From: Linepithema humile
Lineage: Eukaryota > Arthropoda > Insecta > Hymenoptera > Formicidae
Length of the DNA stretch: 64,000 bases
Assembly: GCF_040581485.1 (NCBI RefSeq)
Contig: NC_090130.1
Span: 12,231,426-12,295,425 of the forward strand
Direction of reading: 5' to 3'
This document shows, piece after piece, positions 49,601-57,872 of this stretch. Positions within the stretch are counted from its first letter, which is position 1. Each line of letters opens with the position of its first letter. The translations under genes were made by a program, and so were the position numbers. The notes below the pieces were generated by a model. The model was not told the origin of the DNA and made no database searches. It saw only the letters and a list, made by a program, of their open reading frames with translations.

Positions 49601-52600
49601 TGTGATATCATCTCTTAACACATTCGAAAAGATTCTTATACAGAGAGCTAAAGCGTTTCAAACTGTTGTTAAAATGGGAACTGTTATGAATAAAAAATTA
49701 CCTGGAAGACAAATGATACAAAAAGTTAAAGGTAGAACCTTTCATTTACCACTTCCAATACAAGAGACATTAAACAAATTATGTTCTGAAACTAATGCGA
49801 TAAATATTAATCATGAATTATATATCTTAGTTAGAGGTATTCCCACAAAATCTAAAGTTATCTGGGAAGAGATGGTAAATGTTACAAAAGTAATTGATGC
49901 ATTGATGTGGTTGAAGAACAACAATCCTTTATATTCTGGAATAATAATACCGAATTCACACGATGATTTAATTTTGCAATTGAATAATATGGAATTCCAA
50001 ATGCAAGAGGATGAAAATGTTGAACAAGATATATTTGATGAGGAACATGAATTATTAAATAATTCAAAATCCAAAATGCAGGAAATGGAAAACGTTGAAG
50101 ATCAGGCATTGAGTCGACATGAGGCATTACTAACTCAGATTATTAATGATAATGATAACTATGAGCAATATTCTATATATCCATTATATGAAAAAAGGGA
50201 AAATAAAACTGCAACGGCTTTATATCAAATGTTAAAAATTCAGGATATACCTATGGATAATCGTGAAAAATGTTTGGATTTGTTATGTTTTCCTGATTTA
50301 TATCCTTACGGTATTAATGGAGAGCATGCAGATAGGGGGGTCAAACTTCATGACCATGAATTCATTAAATGTCGCTTAATGTCCAAACATCCGCAGTATA
50401 GATTAAATCAACAATATCTATTTTATTTGTTAAACGGTACCAATATACGTCAGTTAAAACGTGGAATTTATCATAAAATGTATACTACTAATCAACGAGC
50501 TCGTTATACGGCTAAGGAATATTTAGAGGCAATGTCCAAAGATTTATTAGAATCTGATTTGAGCACAATATTTGCGTCGCTAAGGAATACGGAACAATTT
50601 TGGCGTAGACCGAGAAGTGATTTAAATTGTATGACACACCATTATGGACCCGCAACATGGTTTCTAACATTAAGTCCTGGTGAATGGTTGTGGGAAGAAT
50701 TAGGTGAATACATTCGTGAAGTAAATGGATGGTGTGATACATCGTTAAGCACCAGTGCACTTATCGCTAAAGATCCTGTGTCAACATCGAGATTTCTCGA
50801 TAACATGTTTTGGGCAATGCTTGATTTTATTTGTTCGGAAGATAATCCAATTGGAGAGGTAATGCATTATTTCTGGCGACGAGAATATCAAGGTAGAGGA
50901 ATACAACATTTTCATTTATTAATTTGGATTAAAGATGCCCCAATTATTGGTGAATCTAGTATGGAAAAAGTTTCCAAATTTATTTTACAACATGTTAGCT
51001 GTAAAATTCCAAATAAAAATATCTCACCACTATTGCACAGGCGTGTTAATACACATCAACGACACAAACATAACGACTATTGTCTTCGTTCTAAAAAAGT
51101 AGGACGTAAAGTTGTTCGAGTATGTCGTTTTGGATTTCCTCGTTCTGTTACTGAGTCTTTAAAAATAATTGAGGTCAAAACTGCAATAGCAGGTAGAAAA
51201 CAATTGAAACATAAAAGTAGGCTTTACAATATTCCTCGAACAGAAGAAGAAATCAATATAAATGATTATAATCCTGTCCTATTAACTGCTTGGGAAGGAA
51301 ATATGGATATACAATTTATTGGCGAAAAATCGACATTGCTTACCTGGTACATTACCAAATATATGAATAAAGCGGCAAAATGTGAGTTGTCTGATATTAT
51401 TCTTGATGCTAAAAATAATACAAATAAATCATTGGCCAGCCGTCTTTGGAATATTGCTTTACGATTTACGAGTAACAGAGAATGTGGAGCTCTTGAAGCT
51501 GCTGATACATTACTGGGTATCGCTTTATATGGAACCGATTCAGATACAACTATTAGATGGTTAGATGTTAATCGAATTAGATCACGAAAATTAAAAACTC
51601 GTAAAGAGATTGAGGCACTTGCTAGTCAATCGACAGATTTATTTCATGAATCGTTGATAGATGATCACTATCCACAGAGACCAGAAGAACTGGAATTTAT
51701 GTCTCTTTACGAGTTCGCAAAATGGTATGATATCAGAAAAGCCAAACCACGAAATAACAAAGGTGAATTTTATAAAATGGGCAATGGTTACTATCTTATA
51801 CGACGACAGCGAGGATATCTTATCAATCATTATAAATATAATATTAAGATACAACCGGAAAATTATTTCTTTTCATTATTACTTATGTTTCAACCGTGGA
51901 ACAAATTAGAAGATCTTAAAAATGAATGTGATACTTATGCAGAATCATTTCACAAAGTAAAACTACATTTAACGGAAGCATTAAAATATCACGAAAAGCT
52001 AGAAGAATTGCAAGAAGCATTTGAAGCTGCTAAACAGTTGGTTCAAGAATGTTTAGATAAAGCGCAAAAACGTGAATCACAGGATGATCCTGATAATCCG
52101 ATAGGTGTTGAAAATATAGAAGCGGGTGAAGCGATGCAAGACTTTAAAGATCTCGGTGATAAGAATAATATTCAAGAAATCGATGTCTCTGAAATGATAG
52201 GACAATTAAACATGGATCAGAAAAGAGTATTTGACAGAATCATTACCACTATACAGTCAGATACTTCAATATTGCGACTGTATGTTAGCGGAGAAGGTGG
52301 TACTGGAAAAAGCTTTTTAATCAAAACTGTTACATGTTGGATCAAACAAAATCTCGAAAAAGATACTGCTGTATCAGCACCTACTGATATAGCAGCGTTT
52401 AATACAGACGGCTTGACAGTTCATAGATTGCTTCAATTACCTGTTGAACATGGTCATACTCCTAAATATAGAAAATTGTCTGACCATGTGTTACCAATTC
52501 TGCGAACGGAGCTAAAGGATGTTATTCTTTTTATAATTGATGAAGTATCAATGATATCTAATTTGACTTTTATGTACATACATCTTCGATTGTGTGAAAT

Positions 52601-54566
52601 ATTTGACACAAGCGATTGCGACGATGGTTGGTTTGGAAAAAAGCATATTCTTTTGCTTGGAGATTTACTTCAATTACCTCCTGTACGTGAAGATTTTATC
52701 TTTGCAAACTTCTCAAAGGAAAAGATAGATAAATATTTCGGTTGCTTAGGAGTTGCAAATTTGTGGACAACATTATTTAATTATGATGAATTAACAATTA
52801 ATATGCGTCAGAAAGGAGATGGATCTTACCGTGAATTGTTATCGAGAGTTCGTATTGGTTTACTAACAAAATCCGATTCTGACATTCTACAAAAGAGAAA
52901 GATATCTTTTGAGGGAGATTCCTTCGAGTCTAGATTAAACGAATTGTGTAATTTTATTAATAATATGACATCAGATACTGTTTGTTTGCTGCCTACTTGT
53001 CACATGTGTGATGTTTTAAACGCTGCAATGTTAAGTCGTATTCCTTCGAAAGAAATAGTATTAGTTGCTGAAGATACGGTCAAGTGTAGTCCATATGTAA
53101 AAAAGAAAGTGTTAAAGGTATTGGAAAATAATGATGAGGACAACTCTAAAACAGCTGGGCTTTCGAAACGTATTACTATAAAAATTGGAGCAAAAGTTAT
53201 GATAAGACGTAACATAGATGCTACTTTAGGTCTCGTAAATGGCACGATTGCTCAAGTGATTTCAATTGTACAAGATATATCTACCGATCGCGTAGAAAGC
53301 ATTAAACTTCTTTTACCATCAGGTTCGGAATATTTAATTCAAAGAGTAAGTGTTAAATTTGAGGTAATGGATAGAGTGTATGTTATTAGAGAACAATTTC
53401 CATTGTCTCTGAGTTATGGAATTACTATTCATAAAAGCCAAGGATTGAGTTTGCAGAATGCTATTATGGATATAGGTAATTCTGTATTTAGTCATGGTCA
53501 AATTTACGTTGCTTTGTCACGACTAACATCTTTAGATGGGTTACATTTGATTAATTTTGATCCTTCATCTATAACAGCTAGTGAAGAAGCTATTATTGAA
53601 TATAATCGATTAAAACGATTAAACAATACAGAAACAAAAACTATTTCTCTTGTAAAAGAGCGATATCGTAGAATAAAAGATGTTTTATGGGCAGTGCCAA
53701 AAATAGTTAATTCTATTCAAGAGTCACATGAGAAGGTGCGAAAAAATATTACTTGGAACATGTATGGTTTCCAAAATGTAGATGAAGTTTCATGTTATGC
53801 AAATGCAGTATTACAATGTTTGTTACATTTAAATTCTATTAGAAAACAAATAGCCGATTATGATAAACTAAACGATTTAAATGTATTAATGTGTCATTAT
53901 GAAAATAAAGTGCACAACTTGAATACATACGTTATACGGCAATCTTTAGGAGAGTATTTTTCCAAAAGTGTTAAACGAGATGCATGTGAATTCTTTACAG
54001 CTCTATGTACAAAATACGATAGTATAAAAAGTTTAATAGAGCATCAAGTTACTACCATTAAACAATGCAAAAGTTGTAATTATACAAAAACTATTGTTAA
54101 TAATAATATTTTTATTTCAATTCCAATAAATAAATGCAAGAAACAAACTTATGATCTTAATGAGTTATTAAACTTAACATTTTCCCATTGGTGTCAATTG
54201 AACAACGAATCATGCAAAAATTGTACCAAAAATGAAATATTAGTTAAAAGTGAATTTACATTAAGCAGAGATATCATTGTTATTCATTTAATACCCATTC
54301 AAGACGGTAAATCAGTAAAAACAGATAAGTTTACTTTGCGTGCTGTTCCAACAACTAAAGTAATAATTGTTGGGCAATTGTACAAAGTAATGAGTGCTAT
54401 ACTTTATCATGGACCATCTATCGAAAAAGGTCATTACACAAGTATATGTAGAGAAGAAATGTCTAACATTTGGATTGAAGCTGACGATGCGTTAATTAAA
54501 AAAAGACAATGGCCTAGAGGTGCTAAAGATGTTTTTGTTATTTTCTTACAGAAAATTGATCAGTAA
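46695..54566 (+). CDS. Giant Helitron protein: Ulp1 protease, Rep, PIF1 helicase, USP deubiquitinase
   Basis: The frame encodes 2,623 residues; the first ATG is at 46704. Order: (1) Ulp1-type protease with His139, Asp154, Gln191 and Cys197. (2) About a dozen 15-residue basic repeats (NRAKKKRRYEENVED type, about residues 342-520). (3) A long middle with a Cys-rich patch (HACVSCERLCYRR..CIYCKG). (4) Helitron Rep with the HUH pair His1405/His1407 (IQHFHLL) and the two tyrosines Tyr1552/Tyr1556 (YITKY). (5) PIF1 helicase with GEGGTGKS (Lys1872), FIIDEVSM (Asp1949) and HKSQGLSL. (6) USP-like domain with Cys2367 (VSCYANAVLQCLLH), His2580 (KGHYTS), Asp2597 and two CxxC pairs. Rep nicks and rejoins DNA, and the helicase unwinds. 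The two proteases may counter host SUMO or ubiquitin control. No break is visible. Confidence 0.93.
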   Translation: MLKMQKNIADLDKIADLTLINNNRIDQVYKKDYKENEGRIQVYLENDMQNERYRDQMIIIKTETKIVLSSEQKNIIVQGEWLTDLHIKHFNHLLERCSNYRPVETLLLQCLDEIQPIPDNNEHIQILYSSSGPGALDGHWVCSYYDAQNLFIYDSLNKKKLHKNHEQFLRRLFPTYSFDQRPVRFPTVQQQPNGNDCGVFSIAFATSLLFNIKPDTVKYDHSLMRSHLVKILESNVIEHFPQDLIYGVIQKVSPLAIIKPKKVAPLRTIGQNKIEQKSNTLKNNFVDQINNKDNQEIINIDDNITLTNNFVDNKESCKKENQDICDYLKNHAHYERHRYKQNLEYNRAKKIQKYKENLEDNRVKKKRTYKKKLEDNRAKKKRRYEENVEDNRAKKKRRYEENVEDNRAKKKRRYEENVEDNRAKKKRRYEENVEDNRAKKKRRYEENVEDNRAKKKRRYEENVEDNRAKKKRRYKENVEDNRAKKKRRYKENVEDNCAKKKRRYKENLDYNRAKKRQQYDKNFAMRCTQERIRYSKLMQKEESRQKILERKWNYNKQYYKKKKEEREKKNETLKYKHNIKNCNVTNNITKKYRNVRCKNSIKLKNGSLITFIKNISKKLNIECNIEKQLEAEKIVRWCNNVRNNYIDDMNKILYRLKKKAEVCLTLVVECHTIDEQLNALCGVSRHTASSENYFADSMYCKATLQESLAMNMEGQVINVLPLTTARAKKSWSCCPTLCKIDNPALIKRYQKFLEIVDTCALKNIPTLVEDMYKCTVKTSDLKLGHAQSCYIDLTLCKAMFLPVVLLSPHFPKVRNIKRLIYQLTSVCGQMFKLDKALNCADLDVLNEIVTAAQEITDMYKRKQSDAIANEDDIFSKYKNAFKILKKRLMDTPRHACVSCERLCYRRNVSEITSLRIKMDTPIWKDLMEHVKKQQINSQYICIYCKGKFREGLMPAYCILNNLRTNHVPDVISSLNTFEKILIQRAKAFQTVVKMGTVMNKKLPGRQMIQKVKGRTFHLPLPIQETLNKLCSETNAININHELYILVRGIPTKSKVIWEEMVNVTKVIDALMWLKNNNPLYSGIIIPNSHDDLILQLNNMEFQMQEDENVEQDIFDEEHELLNNSKSKMQEMENVEDQALSRHEALLTQIINDNDNYEQYSIYPLYEKRENKTATALYQMLKIQDIPMDNREKCLDLLCFPDLYPYGINGEHADRGVKLHDHEFIKCRLMSKHPQYRLNQQYLFYLLNGTNIRQLKRGIYHKMYTTNQRARYTAKEYLEAMSKDLLESDLSTIFASLRNTEQFWRRPRSDLNCMTHHYGPATWFLTLSPGEWLWEELGEYIREVNGWCDTSLSTSALIAKDPVSTSRFLDNMFWAMLDFICSEDNPIGEVMHYFWRREYQGRGIQHFHLLIWIKDAPIIGESSMEKVSKFILQHVSCKIPNKNISPLLHRRVNTHQRHKHNDYCLRSKKVGRKVVRVCRFGFPRSVTESLKIIEVKTAIAGRKQLKHKSRLYNIPRTEEEININDYNPVLLTAWEGNMDIQFIGEKSTLLTWYITKYMNKAAKCELSDIILDAKNNTNKSLASRLWNIALRFTSNRECGALEAADTLLGIALYGTDSDTTIRWLDVNRIRSRKLKTRKEIEALASQSTDLFHESLIDDHYPQRPEELEFMSLYEFAKWYDIRKAKPRNNKGEFYKMGNGYYLIRRQRGYLINHYKYNIKIQPENYFFSLLLMFQPWNKLEDLKNECDTYAESFHKVKLHLTEALKYHEKLEELQEAFEAAKQLVQECLDKAQKRESQDDPDNPIGVENIEAGEAMQDFKDLGDKNNIQEIDVSEMIGQLNMDQKRVFDRIITTIQSDTSILRLYVSGEGGTGKSFLIKTVTCWIKQNLEKDTAVSAPTDIAAFNTDGLTVHRLLQLPVEHGHTPKYRKLSDHVLPILRTELKDVILFIIDEVSMISNLTFMYIHLRLCEIFDTSDCDDGWFGKKHILLLGDLLQLPPVREDFIFANFSKEKIDKYFGCLGVANLWTTLFNYDELTINMRQKGDGSYRELLSRVRIGLLTKSDSDILQKRKISFEGDSFESRLNELCNFINNMTSDTVCLLPTCHMCDVLNAAMLSRIPSKEIVLVAEDTVKCSPYVKKKVLKVLENNDEDNSKTAGLSKRITIKIGAKVMIRRNIDATLGLVNGTIAQVISIVQDISTDRVESIKLLLPSGSEYLIQRVSVKFEVMDRVYVIREQFPLSLSYGITIHKSQGLSLQNAIMDIGNSVFSHGQIYVALSRLTSLDGLHLINFDPSSITASEEAIIEYNRLKRLNNTETKTISLVKERYRRIKDVLWAVPKIVNSIQESHEKVRKNITWNMYGFQNVDEVSCYANAVLQCLLHLNSIRKQIADYDKLNDLNVLMCHYENKVHNLNTYVIRQSLGEYFSKSVKRDACEFFTALCTKYDSIKSLIEHQVTTIKQCKSCNYTKTIVNNNIFISIPINKCKKQTYDLNELLNLTFSHWCQLNNESCKNCTKNEILVKSEFTLSRDIIVIHLIPIQDGKSVKTDKFTLRAVPTTKVIIVGQLYKVMSAILYHGPSIEKGHYTSICREEMSNIWIEADDALIKKRQWPRGAKDVFVIFLQKIDQ
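47735..48250 (+). repeat. 45-bp coding tandem repeat in the Helitron ORF
   Basis: About twelve units of 45 bp encode NRAKKKRRYEENVED and variants. The central six to eight are almost identical in DNA, which indicates recent expansion or homogenisation. The repeats would form a highly charged helix, possibly a nuclear-localisation or DNA-contacting arm. Confidence 0.95.
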
Positions 54567-54975
54567 AAGTAATCTGCTTTTATATATATATATAAAAAAT
54601 GCAATAATTTAGAAATGCAAATATTATGATCATAAATAATTTTCTTTATAAAACATGTTGTGAAGTATAAAAAAATTATTAGATTTGTTAAGTTAAAAAG
54701 AGGACCGTCGTATTGAAAAAATATGACGGGGGTGGTGGTGGGACCTCATTGGTAAAGTTTATTATTACCATTATTTTTACTAAAAAAAAGAAATGATATC
54801 TCACAAAAATAAACCTTTTTTTTTTAAAAAAAGGTAAAAAAAGGGCGCCAAGTACACGCCTTGTTGTATTAAAAAAGTTTTTATCATAAAAAATCTTTCA
54901 AAAAAATTGTCTTCTCAAAAAAAGTTTTTCTCATAAAAAACCTTTCAAAAAATCTTTTTCTCATAAAAAAAGCCT
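54567..54975. other. Helitron 3' flank
   Basis: The interval contains a GGGGGTGGTGGTGGG run at about 54729 and runs of A/T leading into the inverted repeat. A clear Helitron 3' hairpin-CTRR was not found. Confidence 0.4.
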
Positions 54976-55250
54976 TTCAAAAAAATTTTTCTTATTAAAA
55001 AAAACCTTTCCAAAAAATTGTTTTCAGAAAAAGTTTTCCTCATAAAAAAACCTTTCAAAAACAGTTTTCCTCATTAAAAAAACCTTTTAAAAAAATTGTC
55101 TTTTCAAAAAAAGTTTTTCTCATAAAAAAACCTTTCAAAAAATAGTCTTTTTAAAAAAAGTTCTCATAAAAAAACCTTTTCAAAAAAATATTTCCTCATA
55201 AAAAACTTTTCCAAAAAATTGTACTTTTAAAAAAAGTTCTATATACTAAA
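54860..55250. repeat. Minisatellite of AAAACCTTTCAAAAAA-type units
   Basis: Units of about 40-48 bp (TTTTTCTCATAAAAAACCTTTC and variants) occur eight to nine times. The mirror-image array is at 56230-56515. Confidence 0.85.
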
Positions 55251-56515
55251 CAAATTAAAATTTGCTATATATTCTGTCTATAAAAGAGGTGATATCAGAA
55301 AATGACGCCAAGTTTAAATAAAACCTTTCAAAAAAAGTTGTATTTATATATATTTAACCAAGCATCGATAAGACTGTATTTTAAAATGATATTTGTGCTT
55401 ATATCTTATTACATAGTTGATTTTTATTAAGTATACTTTCTAAAATAATTGCATTTGTATCTAGTTATTTTTTTTATATCTGTACCTAGTTAAATAAAAA
55501 AATTTTTCAAACTTAATCAAAATAAAAAAATATTACAAAATTTCGCAAAAAACTTGGCGCTGCTATAAAATAGCCTTAAAATTTCGGCTAACTAGAAACG
55601 GAGCGGCGAGCGGCGACGTTATAAATCATTTCGGCTCATAGAGCAACGGAGCGGCGAGCGGCGACGTCGTAAGAACAAGAGTTTAATTGGCTATCGCGTC
55701 GCCGTTTGCCGCTCTGGTCACTTTGAGTCATTATAATACTTATGCCTGATTCGACCAACGTAGATCAACTTTAATCTCGGTTCAACTTACTCTTCACCTT
55801 TTTTTAATTCTTAGAACTAGAAAAAGATGAAGAGTAAGTTGAACCGAGATTAAAGTTAATCTACGTTGGTGGAATTGGGCATTAATCATGTAAATTTAAT
55901 AATAATATTTTAAGGCTATTTTATAGCAGCGCCAAGTTTTTTGCGAAATTTTGTAATATTTTTTTATTTTGATTAAGTTTGAAAAATTTTTTTATTTAAC
56001 TAGGTACAGATATAAAAAAAATAACTAGATACAAATGCAATTATTTTAGAAAGTATACTTAATAAAAATCAACTATGTAATAAGATATAAGCACAAATAT
56101 CATTTTAAAATACAGTCTTATCGATGCTTGGTTAAATATATATAAATACAACTTTTTTTGAAAGGTTTTATTTAAACTTGGCGTCATTTTCTGATATCAC
56201 CTCTTTTATAGACAGAATATATAGCAAATTTTAATTTGTTTAGTATATAGAACTTTTTTTAAAAGTACAATTTTTTGGAAAAGTTTTTTATGAGGAAATA
56301 TTTTTTTGAAAAGGTTTTTTTATGAGAACTTTTTTTAAAAAGACTATTTTTTGAAAGGTTTTTTTATGAGAAAAATTTTTTTTGAAAAGACAATTTTTTT
56401 AAAAGGTTTTTTTAATGAGGAAAACTGTTTTTGAAAGGTTTTTTTATGAGGAAAACTTTTTCTGAAAACAATTTTTTGGAAAGGTTTTTTTTAATAAGAA
56501 AAATTTTTTTGAAAG
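54976..56515. mobile_element. Nested fold-back, about 1.5 kb hairpin
   Basis: The left arm (54976-55582) and the right arm (55907-56515) are near-perfect inverted copies. Shared landmarks are CTTGGCGCTGCTATAAAATAG, GAGGTGATATCAGAAAATGA and tandem AAAACCTTTCAAAAAA / TTTTTGAAAGG units. The 320-bp centre has two direct copies of ACGGAGCGGCGAGCGGCGACG and a second, smaller palindrome (about 55745-55880, AACTTTAATCTCGGTTCAAC). Nothing is coded. It abuts the end of a predicted exon at 56517. Confidence 0.88.
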
Positions 56516-56516
56516 T

Positions 56517-57113
56517 ATGTAAGACCACAATTGTTCCACTGACCCGAAGTATTCTGGGCAAAAGCTTGCTGACCAACATACGTAGAATGCTCCAGCGATG
56601 TGAGAGAATGTAATGATTCCACTGGTCGATCTTTTGTTATCAGAGACACTTGATTGGATGTGTTTACATTTTCAGTCGAGTTGTTTTCTATTGTATCTGT
56701 ATAATGTGTAATGGCATTTCTGATGGCGGTTATATCATCGTTAATGTTCTCGTTGGACTGCACATCGTTAGTACCCTTTTGCTTTTTTTTAGGTACATTC
56801 TCTTTATCCGAAGATGAGGTCGTAAGGAATCTTTTAGGCGTTTTTATTCCGCGTGAAGGATGTCCCAAGCTAGAAGTCCAAACAAATGATTTAATTATTT
56901 CGTATAGCTAAACAATTAAAAGTACTTTTTCATGCTGATGCGCAACGCTTAATTTCAGCGTCAGAAGACATCATGTGATTAAAAATAACGAATTATTGCA
57001 GTGGTTTTCAATTGAAAATAAGTAAGTCTATAATTAGTTCTGTACGTTAATATACTATAAATATAATAAATGCTATAGATATATCTATCATGATAAATAA
57101 AACTTAAAACGAA

Positions 57114-57158
<45 letters not shown>

Positions 57159-57298
57159 ATAGATTTTAGATAAACTTACCGATTAGATTGAGATCGCAAT
57201 GCTCGATATTTAGCAATACTCTTAGCATTTACATCTCGTCGCTTTTGATTCTTTTGACTTATCTTAATTGCAATACCTTTCTTCCCGCAAGAAGCCAT
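56517..57298 (-). pseudogene. Two-exon basic protein of unknown function, 3' end lost
   Basis: Exon 1 (57180-57298) starts at an ATG and reads MASCGKKGIAIKISQKNQKR. Exon 2 begins at 56869 with matching phase and reads LGHPSRGIKTPKRFLTTSSSDKENVPKKKQ. Then comes a Ser/Thr/Asn-rich stretch to about 56517. There the frame runs into the fold-back element and soon stops, so the original 3' part is probably missing or lies beyond the hairpin. The KEN-like box and Lys-rich segments suggest a nuclear protein, but I recognise no family. A GA microsatellite is in the intron. Confidence 0.45.
57117..57154. repeat. GA microsatellite
   Basis: A GAGAGA run in the intron of the gene at 56517-57298. Confidence 0.95.
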
Positions 57299-57872
57299 GC
57301 TTATCACTGATCATGCAACTCACAATAGTATATAATTAGATTATATATAATTTTATACATTTTGGCGTAAAAAAATAATACAAATAACAAAAAGAGTAGA
57401 GCAGTAAAATGTTCAGCACAAAAACCAGATACCATAATATTTATTTTCATTTTAATGATTAATACTTTTAATGAAGCAAAAAATAAATGGACAGAACTAA
57501 TTACATACAATCTCATTTTTATTAAACAATCTATGAAAAACTGTTTCGTTAAATAAATTTTATATTAATTCGTAAAAATACATGAAAAAAGATTGTAAGT
57601 TACATATTTGCATACATGTTAATTTATTTATATTTAACAAACAAATAATTTTAATAATAATTGTATGTTAATTAATAATAATAATTATATAATGCAAAAA
57701 TTATTTTAAAACTCAACATTTTATCAAAAAATAATCTGCGACAAGAAAGAGCAATAAAAAGAGTTATCGCCTATGCATAATTATGAAAATCTATTAAAGC
57801 TTTCAAACATTTTTTCCATACATTCTAATGTTACTTTTGTATTTTATTTTTTAAAAAAGTTTCCCTTCAGAG
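57299..57872. other. AT-rich interval without recognised gene
   Basis: Biased frames only. It separates the unknown two-exon gene from the CACTA-like gene. Confidence 0.4.

Larger units (their letters stand above)
45500..54620 (+). mobile_element. Helitron-type rolling-circle element (ends not defined)
   Basis: The coding content (HUH Rep domain plus PIF1 helicase in one polypeptide) is diagnostic of Helitrons. I could not identify the 5' TC or the 3' hairpin-CTRR terminus, so the limits given are only those of the genes and the motif array. The element has suffered a MITE insertion at 46533 but its main ORF is otherwise open. Confidence 0.7.

Noticed and set aside
54870..56510. CRISPR-like regular array
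   Set aside because: Unit spacing and sequence vary, there are no unique spacers, the array is mirrored in a palindrome, and the DNA is eukaryotic.
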